The notes under the pieces are model-generated. The model saw only the letters and a program-made list of their open reading frames with translations, was not told the DNA's origin and searched no databases. Source: an uncultured Chloroflexales bacterium (GTDB taxonomy: Bacteria; Chloroflexota; Chloroflexia; Chloroflexales; Chloroflexaceae). Taken from it: a stretch of 64,000 bases of DNA. The first letter of the stretch is position 1; every line of letters begins with the position of its first letter. Shown here piece by piece: positions 36,649-44,801 of the stretch. The stretch is from contig CALGUG010000011.1 in NCBI GenBank assembly GCA_937902315.1, positions 124,001 through 188,000 on the forward strand. Direction: 5' to 3'. The position numbers and the translations under genes are program-made.

Positions 36649-36930
36649 GTGGAAACGCTTACTATGATCGTAGTAGGAGGTTTATTAGCAAGTGCATCCC
36701 TTATCTTGATGTGGGGGTTACGTAAAGATCTTAAAGCACCATGGGCTTGGCTAGCCAACTCGCTAGCGGTCACTGGCTTGTTTTGTTCAACGCTCATCTG
36801 GATCGGCTGCGTTTTAGTGCATGTTATGCCTAACGCATTCGACCTTTTGAGTAAGCCTATGCTTGCCCTAACAGCTGGATTCGCTATTGGTCTCATTCTC
36901 GATCAACGTAAAGCCCAAAAGAAGCAGTAG
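36649..36930 (+). CDS. Small membrane protein, 93 aa
   Basis: Three hydrophobic helices (TMIVVGGLLASASLILMWGL, LANSLAVTGLFCSTLIWIGC, LALTAGFAIGLIL) and a basic C-terminus (DQRKAQKKQ). The GTG start at 36649 has AAAGGAG six bases upstream, better than the ATG at 36562. Function unknown. Monocistronic; a GC-rich dyad (about 36939-36977) separates it from the convergent GNAT gene. Confidence 0.65.
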   Translation: METLTMIVVGGLLASASLILMWGLRKDLKAPWAWLANSLAVTGLFCSTLIWIGCVLVHVMPNAFDLLSKPMLALTAGFAIGLILDQRKAQKKQ

Positions 36931-36982
36931 CTTTGCAGATGCTAGGGGCAAACAGACGATGGCGCCCGTTTGTCCCTTCCAC

Positions 36983-37540
36983 TTATAGCTCGTAAATCCA
37001 ATAGATCGCTTTCTCTTCCTCTACCAAGGGGTTAAAATAAAAAGGATCTTGGAATCCACAGATCCTAAAACCCATTCGCTCGTAAAAACGACAAGCGTGA
37101 ATATTTGTGGTTTGGGTTTCAAGCGCAATGGCCGCTAGGTTATTGCTGCGCGCCCAAGCAATGGCTTCTTGTAGCAAGGCTTTGCCGATGCCTTTGCCAC
37201 GCCAAGCCGAATCGACAACGATCCATTCGAGCGATGCTACCGGACGCCAGCTCTCGAGCGAGAGATCGAGAAAGCCGACCACTTTGTTGGCCTCGTAAGC
37301 GCCTAGGTAGAGTCCACGCCCAGCATTGATGCGCTGAAGCAGGCCCCGTAGATAGTTAGCGTCGAGCGAATAGCCCGCCCGTTTGACGTAGGGCACAGCC
37401 CGAGCTCGCTCGTAGATGCGAAAGGTTACTTGCAAGCCTTGGCCTTTACATTCGAGCACAAGTTCGCTATCGGAAACATAGTTTGGGTCGATCTCGCTTA
37501 GCTGGCCGATCTCGCTCGGATGTAATGGACGAAGCTCCAT
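36983..37540 (-). CDS. GNAT family N-acetyltransferase
   Basis: The protein is 185 aa. The acetyl-CoA binding motif reads WIVVDSAWRGKGIGKALLQE (~105-124, RGKGIG loop), followed by LALETQTTNIHACRFYERMGF, the classic GNAT motif B. The first 60 residues hold the acceptor-side region (MELRPLHPSEIGQL). Acceptor unknown. It starts 12 bases downstream of the Fe-alcohol dehydrogenase gene with AGGAG upstream, so the two are cotranscribed. Confidence 0.88.
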   Translation of the reverse strand: MELRPLHPSEIGQLSEIDPNYVSDSELVLECKGQGLQVTFRIYERARAVPYVKRAGYSLDANYLRGLLQRINAGRGLYLGAYEANKVVGFLDLSLESWRPVASLEWIVVDSAWRGKGIGKALLQEAIAWARSNNLAAIALETQTTNIHACRFYERMGFRICGFQDPFYFNPLVEEEKAIYWIYEL

Positions 37541-37552
37541 AACACACTACTC

Positions 37553-38707
37553 CTACCAAGCATCCTTAAAGAGCGCAAGCAACTCGGCCTCTGATACGCT
37601 GCGCGGGTTGTTGAAGATGGTCGCATCGCCAAGAGCAGCCTCGGCCAAAAGCGGCAGCGATTCTTCAGTAACGCCTACATCGCGCAGACGCGAGGGCAGA
37701 CCGCAGTCGTGCACCAAGGTTTGCACCGCCACAATGCCATCTTCGACGACCTCTAGCTCGCTGCGTCCGCCAGCATTGACGCCCATCGCCACAGCGATGC
37801 GACGATAGCGATTGGGCACTAAGACGCTGTTGAAGCGCATGCCGTGCGGCAGCAAAATAGCGTTGGCTGTGCCATGGTGAACCGCGAACATGCCGCCGAC
37901 CGCGTGGGCCATGGCGTGTACGATGCCTAAGAAGCTGTTGGCAAATGCGATGCCTGCCATGCAGGAGGCTAGGAGCATTTGTCCGCGCGCATCGAGGTTG
38001 TTGCCGTTGTGGGTAGCGTCGCGCAGGTTATTTGAGATCATATCGATCGCTTGAAGCGCCAAGCTATCGCTGATCGGGTTGTTATCGCTCGAAACAAAGG
38101 TCTCGATGGCGTGACAGAGCGCGTCGAGGCCAGTCGCAGCGGTTAAGGTCGGGGGCAGCGAAACCGTCAGCAGCGGATCGAGCAGCGCGATATTAGGAGC
38201 CAGATAGGGACTAGCGAAGGTGACCTTGAGATTCTGCTCTTCGTCGCGTATCACGGCGAAGGGGGTGACCTCGCTGCCGGTTCCCGAAGTGGTAGGAATG
38301 GCGACTAAGGGCATTAGGGGCTGATTGATCACATTGTAGCCTTGGTAGTCGAGCAGATCGCCGCCCAAGGTCAGCAAGGCTCGCACACACTTGGCCGTGT
38401 CGATCGGGCTGCCTCCGCCTACAGCGATCACAATATCGACATCAAGCTCGCGAGCTTGGGCCGCACACTCTTCAACCACTTTGACCGACGAGTTGGCTGG
38501 AACCTTGTCGTAAACTGCGGCGATCTCTAGCGTATTGCGTAGCCCTGCTTCTACCGCTTCCAGAAGGCCAGCATTAATAACACCTTTATCGGTAACAACC
38601 AGCGCTCGTGTTCCGCCTAACTGAAGGATCTCTTGGCCGATTTCTGCAACCAGACCAGCTTGGTAGAGCACACGCGGCGTTAGGTTAAATGCAAAAAACT
38701 CCTGCAT
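37553..38707 (-). CDS. Iron-containing alcohol dehydrogenase
   Basis: The protein is 384 aa, the normal length for the family. NAD-binding AVGGGSPIDTAKCVRALL (~97-114) is followed by PLVAIPTTSGTGSEVTPFAV. The metal site reads GIVHAMAHAVGGMFAVHHG, with the three conserved His and an upstream Asp (GLDALCHAIE). It oxidises alcohols or reduces aldehydes with NAD(P)H. ATG with AGGAG eight bases upstream. An extended -10 promoter lies 43 bases upstream, diverging from the reductase/sigma operon. Confidence 0.93.
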   Translation of the reverse strand: MQEFFAFNLTPRVLYQAGLVAEIGQEILQLGGTRALVVTDKGVINAGLLEAVEAGLRNTLEIAAVYDKVPANSSVKVVEECAAQARELDVDIVIAVGGGSPIDTAKCVRALLTLGGDLLDYQGYNVINQPLMPLVAIPTTSGTGSEVTPFAVIRDEEQNLKVTFASPYLAPNIALLDPLLTVSLPPTLTAATGLDALCHAIETFVSSDNNPISDSLALQAIDMISNNLRDATHNGNNLDARGQMLLASCMAGIAFANSFLGIVHAMAHAVGGMFAVHHGTANAILLPHGMRFNSVLVPNRYRRIAVAMGVNAGGRSELEVVEDGIVAVQTLVHDCGLPSRLRDVGVTEESLPLLAEAALGDATIFNNPRSVSEAELLALFKDAW

Positions 38708-38749
38708 GATCGCATCTCCTCATCATGCCGTCTGTTAAAATGAGATCCT

Positions 38750-38758
38750 ATTATAGCA
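38750..38758 (-). promoter_or_regulatory. Extended -10 promoter of the Fe-ADH/GNAT operon
   Basis: On the minus strand TGCTATAAT, a perfect extended -10 box, lies 43 bases before the start codon. No good -35 is needed for this class. Confidence 0.6.
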
Positions 38759-38786
38759 TTGCTTGTAGGTATCTTTACCGTCTCTA

Positions 38787-38795
38787 TGCTATAAT
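38787..38795 (+). promoter_or_regulatory. Extended -10 promoter of the RibD-C/sigma factor operon
   Basis: TGCTATAAT on the plus strand, 65 bases before the proposed start. It is the same nine bases as in the divergent promoter 29 bases away. Confidence 0.6.
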
Positions 38796-38859
38796 GTCGC
38801 AACTTGTGATAGATATTCGCGTGTTGTAGTTATCTCTAGCATACGGGAAAGAAGCGCCC

Positions 38860-39741
38860 TTGTATAGCCCTAAGTTTACAATCGCTGGACCCGGTGCCCC
38901 CTACACGCTCCTCTTTGATGACGACAAACAGCCCGGCCTCAGCCTTGCGCCCGCCTTTCAAGCGATCTACGCTGGCGACTGGCGCATTCCATACTACGAA
39001 GATCGGCCCTACATCTTTACCAACTTTGTCTGCTCGCACGATGGGCGAATCGCCTTTAACCTACCCAACAGCACAAGCGTCGATATCAGCCGCAATCACC
39101 CCCACGATAAATGGCTGATGGCGCTGTTGCGCGCCCGCGCCGATGCGATTGTGATCGGGCGGCCAACTATGGATTCGCTGCTGCGCCACCGCTGGACGCC
39201 CGAAGGTGTCTTTCCCGCCGACCGCGAGGCCTTCGCCGAACTGCGACGGCTCGAACAGCGCAACCCAACGCCCTTGCTGGTTATTCTCAGCGCCAGCGGC
39301 GAGCTGCCAGTTCAAGCCCGCATCTTTCAAGAAGAGCTGCAACCCATTGTGGTCGCTACAACCTCAGCGGGTGCCGAGCAAGCCCGTAAGCGGCTTGGAT
39401 TCGCCAAGCATATTGAGTATCATATAAGTAGTGGAGAACGAGTCGATCTGAAACACCTGGTTTCCGATCTCTTCAGTCACTACCACGTTCGGACGCTCTT
39501 GAGCGAAGCAGGGCCTACCAGCTACGCTGCCTTGCTCGAAGCCAACCTCATCGAGGAAGAGTTTCTGACACGCAGCCCGATCATGGTCGGCAACTCAGCA
39601 GCTCTCGCCTCGCCGCGTCCCAGTTTGATCGAAGGAATAGCCTTTCGTCCTGAACATCCACCTGAATTAGAACTATTGAGTCTGCGGCGAGTCGGCAACT
39701 TCCTATTCCAACGTTCTCGATATCGCCGTAACTCAGAGTAA
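38860..39741 (+). CDS. RibD C-terminal/dihydrofolate-reductase-like reductase
   Basis: The protein is about 293 aa. VCSHDGRIAFN (~51-61) and ARADAIVIGRPTMDSLLRH (~90-108) are the substrate and NADPH motifs of the RibD C-terminal family. LLSEAGPTSYAALLEANLIEEEF (the G-GG-like motif near residues 208-230) completes the fold. Such stand-alone reductases act on pyrimidine or pterin-like substrates. The TTG start at 38860 is the only sensible one after the promoter, with GGGAAAGAAG upstream; the start is less certain than the family. It lies 6 bases before the sigma factor gene. Confidence 0.8.
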   Translation: MYSPKFTIAGPGAPYTLLFDDDKQPGLSLAPAFQAIYAGDWRIPYYEDRPYIFTNFVCSHDGRIAFNLPNSTSVDISRNHPHDKWLMALLRARADAIVIGRPTMDSLLRHRWTPEGVFPADREAFAELRRLEQRNPTPLLVILSASGELPVQARIFQEELQPIVVATTSAGAEQARKRLGFAKHIEYHISSGERVDLKHLVSDLFSHYHVRTLLSEAGPTSYAALLEANLIEEEFLTRSPIMVGNSAALASPRPSLIEGIAFRPEHPPELELLSLRRVGNFLFQRSRYRRNSE

Positions 39742-39747
39742 AAGTAC

Positions 39748-40362
39748 ATGCAACCACTAGCTGATGAAGAGCGCCGTCTTGTCGCTTCTGCGCAACGCGG
39801 CGATCTGGAATCGTTCAATCAACTTGTGCGTCTTTACGAAGGGCGGGTGTATAACTTGTGCCTGCGCATGCTCGGCGACCCCGAGTCGGCGGCCGATGCA
39901 ACCCAGGACAGTTTTATCTCCGCGTATCGGAATCTGCGCAGCTTTCGAGGCGGCTCGTTCCGCTCGTGGCTGCTACGTATCGCTACCAACGCCTGTTACG
40001 ATGTGCTGCGCGTGCGCAAACGCAAACCCGCAACCTCGCTCGATGCAGCGCTTTCGAGCGACGATGAGAATATGAAGCTCGATCCACCCGATCCGAGCGA
40101 GAGTCCCGACGATACGGCCTTGCGCCATGAACTGAGCGAGGCCATTCAAGTCGGCCTAAATCAACTGCCCGAAGATCAACGGCTCGTCGTGATTTTAAGC
40201 GATATTCAAGGTATGGCTTACGACGAGATCGCAACGATCACTAATAGCAATCTGGGCACGGTCAAGTCGCGCCTAAGCCGTGGACGCGCTCGCTTACGCG
40301 ATATTCTGCGGGCAGGGGAACTCTTACCCAATCGTTATCGTCATGAAGATAAGGAACGATGA
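39748..40362 (+). CDS. ECF RNA polymerase sigma factor
   Basis: The protein is 204 aa. Region 2 (~15-85) contains LYEGRVYNLCLRMLGDP and AADATQDSFISAYRNL, then a linker with an acidic insert (SSDDENMKLDPPDPSESPDD). Region 4 (~135-195) has DIQGMAYDEIATIT and GTVKSRLSRGRARLRDIL. It directs RNA polymerase to stress promoters. Six bases separate it from the upstream reductase gene; the anti-sigma factor gene follows after 188 bases. Confidence 0.93.
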   Translation: MQPLADEERRLVASAQRGDLESFNQLVRLYEGRVYNLCLRMLGDPESAADATQDSFISAYRNLRSFRGGSFRSWLLRIATNACYDVLRVRKRKPATSLDAALSSDDENMKLDPPDPSESPDDTALRHELSEAIQVGLNQLPEDQRLVVILSDIQGMAYDEIATITNSNLGTVKSRLSRGRARLRDILRAGELLPNRYRHEDKER

Positions 40363-40550
40363 CCTGCTCCTCTTATTCGTCCAAACACGAAAAAGATCGA
40401 AGTTTTATACCTGTAGAGCGCGATCTGCATAAGAGTTGACGGGAAGCTTCTTACGACAGCATCGCCTAACGATTAATCTGGCAGTGATTACTCGATGCTA
40501 GGATACCTCTGCTCTATTCGTAGCAATAGCGCAGAACCCATAGAAAAACC

Positions 40551-41348
40551 ATGACGTTTTCAAATCGCCCACAACCCAATGAAGCAGACCAAGAGCTGCT
40601 CTCGGCCTATATAGATAACGAACTCACGGCTTCGGAACGCCTGACCTTCGAGCGTCGGCTGCAGAGCGATCCAAGCCTACAAGATGAGATCGAAGAGCTG
40701 CGCAGCCTTAAAGCGATGTTACGCGATCTGCCCGATGTCGCACCGCCCCGCTCGTTTACGCTCGACCCCAGTATGGTGGGCAAACAGCGCAGCTTCCTGT
40801 CCTTTCAATACTTTCGGCTCGCAAGCATTGTGGCGACCATGCTCTTCGCCTTGACCCTAACACTCAACCAAATGGGCTTCGCAACCAGCAGCCCGCAAGC
40901 TGCAAGCCAAGCCGAAAGCGCCCAACTTTACAGCGCAGAAGCTCCGCCTATCGAAGAGCCCAACGCGCGCCTGAGCAAAAACGAGGACGAAGCGATGCCT
41001 GCCTTGGGCGACGATGGCGCTTATGGCCTGCTGGGCACGCCAGAAGAAGATAGCGCCGCAGCTATCAGCCAAGCCGACGAGCCGCTCACCATCAGCGAAG
41101 CTCCGATCGCAGGTCAATTGCCTTCGGCTGTCGAGCGCGCTGAAGAGCCTTTGACTATCAGCGAAGCTCCTGCTGCAGGCAGCCAAATGCCCGCCGATAC
41201 AAGCTTGAACCCGGCTGGCGATCAGGTTCAAGCCATTGAAGCCGCTCCCCAAGCCTTTAATTGGTTGGCTTGGTTATCGGGCTTGCTAGCACTGATCGCA
41301 GTGGCCAGCGGGGCGGCTGCCTACGTTGCATGGAAGCGCCAATGGTAG
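40551..41348 (+). CDS. Membrane anti-sigma factor
   Basis: The protein is 265 aa. The N-terminal anti-sigma domain reads LLSAYIDNELTASERLTFER, equivalent to the start of zinc anti-sigma domains but lacking the HxxxCxxC zinc motif. A first hydrophobic helix lies at ~87-105 (RLASIVATMLFALTLTL). A long Ala/Pro/Glu-rich extracytoplasmic region contains two copies of EEPLTISEAP/DEPLTISEAP-type units. A C-terminal helix (WLAWLSGLLALIAVASGAAA) is followed by a short basic end. It probably sequesters the upstream ECF sigma factor at the membrane and releases it on proteolysis. Confidence 0.85.
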   Translation: MTFSNRPQPNEADQELLSAYIDNELTASERLTFERRLQSDPSLQDEIEELRSLKAMLRDLPDVAPPRSFTLDPSMVGKQRSFLSFQYFRLASIVATMLFALTLTLNQMGFATSSPQAASQAESAQLYSAEAPPIEEPNARLSKNEDEAMPALGDDGAYGLLGTPEEDSAAAISQADEPLTISEAPIAGQLPSAVERAEEPLTISEAPAAGSQMPADTSLNPAGDQVQAIEAAPQAFNWLAWLSGLLALIAVASGAAAYVAWKRQW

Positions 41349-41350
41349 AC

Positions 41351-41379
41351 TTGACGAAATAGCAAATATCGGCTACAAT
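41351..41379 (+). promoter_or_regulatory. Promoter of the tRNA-Pro gene
   Basis: TTGACG (41351-41356), exactly 17 bases, TACAAT (41374-41379), 24 bases before the mature tRNA 5' end. Confidence 0.8.
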
Positions 41380-41403
41380 ACTCCGCGTTGTGAACAACAA
41401 CGT

Positions 41404-41480
41404 CGGGGCGTAGCGCAGACTGGTAGCGCACCTGAATGGGGTTCAGGAGGTCGCAGGTTCAAATCCTGTCGCCCCGACCA
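41404..41480 (+). tRNA. tRNA-Pro (anticodon GGG)
   Basis: 77 bases fold as a full cloverleaf: acceptor CGGGGCG/CGCCCCG, D stem GCGC/GCGC, anticodon stem CCTGA/TCAGG with loop ATGGGGT (anticodon GGG), and T stem GCAGG/CCTGT with loop TTCAAAT. CCA is encoded. It has its own promoter and terminator. The AT-rich CBASS block begins right after it, so it may have served as an integration point. Confidence 0.97.
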
Positions 41481-41483
41481 ACG

Positions 41484-41518
41484 AAAACGGCTTATCTCGC
41501 TTTGAGATAAGCCGTTTT
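41484..41518. terminator. Terminator after tRNA-Pro
   Basis: AAAACGGCTTATCTC (41484-41498) pairs with GAGATAAGCCGTTTT (41504-41518). The flanking A and T runs make it work in both directions, so it can also end the leftward CBASS operon. Confidence 0.9.
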
Positions 41519-41572
41519 GTTATTTGCATCATCAAATCTACAATTGTTATGCTCATGCAGGAAGCAACTTAC

Positions 41573-42043
41573 TTATAGACTTTCAAGCTGAATAAGTTCT
41601 TTAGATATTTTGGAAAGCTCCCATAGGCAAATCATCTCTTGCCCAACAATAATAAAGAGTAGACTATCTTGCTCATATTGGGCCTTGATAACAATTCGAT
41701 GCCAATTTTTCAGATCTATACGAGATGGTGAAGGATATCTTTCGGGGTGAGTATGCCATTCGCCTAAATAGTTTTGAGTACCATTTGATTGCAGCCATAC
41801 TTGATCAACAAGGGTCTGGGTTCTTTTTTGGGACCGAAAAAAAGAAAAACGACTTGTAATATCACCTTGACTAGGTTCAGTAGCCACATCTACCACAATA
41901 TCAAGACTATCTTTAATAAAACGTCCCAATAATATGCCTCCGGCCTCGTGATCCTTAAAGTTATGTTGACGATAACGATCAAAGATAGTCAAAACTTCTT
42001 TTGTAATAGTAATTGTTCCCTGTTGCGCACGTCGAAATATCAT
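41573..42043 (-). CDS. cap3: CBASS Cap3: JAMM/JAB isopeptidase
   Basis: The protein is 156 aa. The JAMM metalloprotease signature is complete: Glu33 (HEAGGILLG), then GEWHTHPERYPSPSRID with His97, His99 and Asp110 as zinc ligands. In type II CBASS, Cap3 removes the CD-NTase from its conjugates, opposing Cap2. Its start overlaps the Cap2 stop by four bases, so the two are translationally coupled. It is the last gene of the operon and ends near the tRNA terminator. Codon use is A/T-rich like the other CBASS genes and unlike the flanks. Confidence 0.93.
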   Translation of the reverse strand: MIFRRAQQGTITITKEVLTIFDRYRQHNFKDHEAGGILLGRFIKDSLDIVVDVATEPSQGDITSRFSFFRSQKRTQTLVDQVWLQSNGTQNYLGEWHTHPERYPSPSRIDLKNWHRIVIKAQYEQDSLLFIIVGQEMICLWELSKISKELIQLESL

Positions 42044-43803
42044 TCATTCCACCTAATACAAACAGGGCAAGTATCGCTAACAAACGCTGTTTCACGATGT
42101 CGTACACCACATGGAATCCGTTTTGCACGAAGTGAGATCTGATATCCCATTTCTCGAAAAAGCTGTTCATCTTCGCGTACACTTATGAGAACATGTTCTT
42201 TTTCTTGTTCTGTAAGAATTTGAGATGCTAAACGAACGGCTTCTCCCGCTATTCGATCCGCATCAAGCCCAGCAAATGGTATGAATTGCCCTGCGCAACC
42301 TCCCATCGTGCGCTGAAAGCGTTGTCCCGGAGCAGCAAATGAGGCTTTATTTACTAGGCCAAACTTCTCATCTTCCTCATAGATACAGTGATAACATCCT
42401 TGTTTCTTACTAATTCCAGTCGCTAATATATGAGCCCCAATACCTAATGGCTCAACCCAAACATGAAGCCTAGGCTTTAATAGTCCCAGTAGTTCATTGA
42501 GCATAAGTTCTATTGTAGGTTCACCAATAGCAATAATAATAAGATCTGTATCAGTAATAAATGATGGTTCTTTTCGTAATACATCTTCTACTAATGCGTC
42601 TCGATAATCCACTTGTAAATGCGGAAAACGTCGTCCTAACGCATGCGCCATAGCTTTTGCTTTATTGATCTTAAGATAGTTAGCTCCTAATACATGTCGA
42701 TGAATATTCGCATTAGTTAAAATATCTGCGTCAATTATGTGTAATCGCCCAATCCCGAGTGAGGCTGCGTGATTAATGATATAGGAGCCAACCGCTCCAC
42801 AGCCTATAACCGTTATTGATCGATAAGACAATATTGTATTAGCTCCACCCCTTGGCAATAAATACTGAGGATCAAGTCGTTCTATTTGTAATCGCTTGAG
42901 ATCTGGTTGGAAGTTTAAGAGGCGTGTGGCTGGTACCCTATTCTTTCGAAAACCTTTTCGAGCTTGCTTTGCTCGTTGCCCACTAAGATTTTCAATTTTT
43001 ACACCAACTATTGTTTTTCCCTGCGCCCTTTTTAGGGGCATTACAAATACAAAATAAATTGGAAGGGTTACAGTATTTAACCACGCTTCAATAGCTTGAA
43101 ATACCTCAGCAGTTGTATGTTCTTGCAATATATTTCTTATCTCAGAGTATGTAAGTTTATGAAGGGGTGTTGGAGGAAGAAAGGCCTTTGTAAATGGTAT
43201 TAAGAAGCTCGATATCTCACCCCCTAATTTCCAACCAGCGCGCTGAGACCATAACTCAGCCGCTTTACGCGATTCTGCAAAGAGAAATGGACCAATCCCA
43301 CTACCATTAGACGGTTTTAGTCTAAAACTTTTGATTTCTCGGGCTTTATCCAAATCCTCACAGATATAGAGGACTTGCTCCGCCGTCTCATTGATCCAAT
43401 ATGCTTCAAATTCATCTGTAATATCATCAACGTTGACTTTCAATAAACCATCAGTCAATATATCCTTCGCACGATCTAGTGCCTCGTTCATAAGATCAGC
43501 AGGACGAGTAACATCAAGTAGTATCCCGGTTTTTTCTACTAAACAGATTTTTCCTGAAGCCTCTACATGGGGAATGATACATTGCAATGAGTTATAGTCA
43601 ACATAAATATCAGGAAGTGTACTGGGGAATCGAGAAGATAGCTCTACCTCAATAGAAATAGATCCATACTTATCAATCTCTACGCTTCCCACCCACCTAG
43701 TATCTCTAATGCGCTGAAATCCCCTTATTTGCAGCGCATTTTCGGCTAATAGAGTCGCTTTTTGGTGATATTTATCTAGGATTGAATTATAGTCAATGCT
43801 CAT
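42040..43803 (-). CDS. cap2: CBASS Cap2: E2-E1 (ThiF) fusion conjugating enzyme
   Basis: The protein is 587 aa. An N-terminal E2-like domain (~1-160) carries the candidate catalytic Cys87 in SGKICLVE. The C-terminal ThiF/E1 domain has the ATP loop VIGCGAVGSYI (~332-342), the acidic LHIIDADIL, and the likely E1 catalytic Cys503 in GGCAGQFIPF. A Cys quartet (GCYHC 470/473 and CPVC 579/582) can bind zinc. Cap2 couples the C-terminus of the CD-NTase to a target, priming it for second-messenger synthesis. It overlaps the CD-NTase gene and the Cap3 gene by four bases each. Confidence 0.94.
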   Translation of the reverse strand: MSIDYNSILDKYHQKATLLAENALQIRGFQRIRDTRWVGSVEIDKYGSISIEVELSSRFPSTLPDIYVDYNSLQCIIPHVEASGKICLVEKTGILLDVTRPADLMNEALDRAKDILTDGLLKVNVDDITDEFEAYWINETAEQVLYICEDLDKAREIKSFRLKPSNGSGIGPFLFAESRKAAELWSQRAGWKLGGEISSFLIPFTKAFLPPTPLHKLTYSEIRNILQEHTTAEVFQAIEAWLNTVTLPIYFVFVMPLKRAQGKTIVGVKIENLSGQRAKQARKGFRKNRVPATRLLNFQPDLKRLQIERLDPQYLLPRGGANTILSYRSITVIGCGAVGSYIINHAASLGIGRLHIIDADILTNANIHRHVLGANYLKINKAKAMAHALGRRFPHLQVDYRDALVEDVLRKEPSFITDTDLIIIAIGEPTIELMLNELLGLLKPRLHVWVEPLGIGAHILATGISKKQGCYHCIYEEDEKFGLVNKASFAAPGQRFQRTMGGCAGQFIPFAGLDADRIAGEAVRLASQILTEQEKEHVLISVREDEQLFREMGYQISLRAKRIPCGVRHRETAFVSDTCPVCIRWNE

Positions 43804-44792
43804 GCAGATGTGCTTGTAGTAATAATGGCTGGCCGACCTGTTTTTTCTGCGGTTTCCTCTTTTGGAGGAACAGGAAAATCATCCCCAAAAACATCTTGAA
43901 GAAGCTTACATGCATCCTGAGCGTTAGATTGGTTATTTGCTTCAACAAGAGTCTCATGAAGCTTTTGGAAACGAGCCTTTAAATTATCCATTTCCCTCTC
44001 AGAAAGCCGTCCAAACATGTCCTCATATTCAGGAGTTGGCTTTTCTACAACAATTCTTCCAATTGTATTAGCTACAATTCGTGACAAATTTTCAAGTGCT
44101 AACCGATCATTGGATTTTCCATCCCAAGTAGTACAACAGGTCATATGATTAATAGCAAGAAGAACTAAGGCGAGACCTGTTGGTTTATTTTTATCTTCAT
44201 ATGGAATCGCTACATCATTCCAACGTCGCAAGGCTCGTACACAACGTCGGAACTGATCAGTCTTTGTAATATTGTCTTCTGTACCTTCATACTGTTTTCG
44301 AGCATTATTTACATATTCAATCAATTTGATCGGATTAGCACCAACCCATCCACGAGTTTTGTGTGCTAATCTATATTGATCCTCCCCTGACGCATCTATC
44401 CAAGAACAATATGTAACAAGATCGACATGATATCCATCAGCATATATTACCCGAATACAAGGCCCTTTCTCATCCACTGATTTAGCTGGGTGATTTTTAA
44501 TTGCATCAAAAACCCATCCTCGGACTACTTTGGCCGTATATGCAGATTCTTCAAATGAAAAACATAATCCTACATCAATATCATATTCAAGGCCTTCAAT
44601 TGGCACAACACCCGTCTTCATCTTGTAGCTACCTTGACTTTTCCGTTCACACAGAGGAAGTTTATTATCTATTAGGTATTTCCTAACTTTATTGAATAAA
44701 ATATCGCGTTTTTCGCGCAATGTGGAATTCATTTCAAAATCAGTACGTATAGTATTGTGAAACTGTTCAAACTGCTTTTGGATATCAACCAT
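43800..44792 (-). CDS. CBASS CD-NTase (cGAS/DncV-like nucleotidyltransferase)
   Basis: The protein is 330 aa. The nucleotidyltransferase site is intact: QGSYKMKTG (Gly54-Ser55), YDIDVGL with Asp71 and Asp73, and HVDLVTY with the third acidic residue Asp124. It should make a cyclic di- or trinucleotide on phage infection, which activates the patatin effector encoded upstream. The C-terminus reads TTSTSA, similar to the VSA end of Vibrio DncV, and fits use as the Cap2 conjugation tail. The gene starts nine bases after the phospholipase gene and overlaps the Cap2 gene. I cannot assign the clade or the product from sequence alone. Confidence 0.93.
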   Translation of the reverse strand: MVDIQKQFEQFHNTIRTDFEMNSTLREKRDILFNKVRKYLIDNKLPLCERKSQGSYKMKTGVVPIEGLEYDIDVGLCFSFEESAYTAKVVRGWVFDAIKNHPAKSVDEKGPCIRVIYADGYHVDLVTYCSWIDASGEDQYRLAHKTRGWVGANPIKLIEYVNNARKQYEGTEDNITKTDQFRRCVRALRRWNDVAIPYEDKNKPTGLALVLLAINHMTCCTTWDGKSNDRLALENLSRIVANTIGRIVVEKPTPEYEDMFGRLSEREMDNLKARFQKLHETLVEANNQSNAQDACKLLQDVFGDDFPVPPKEETAEKTGRPAIITTSTSA

Positions 44793-44801
44793 ATGTTTCT
44801 C

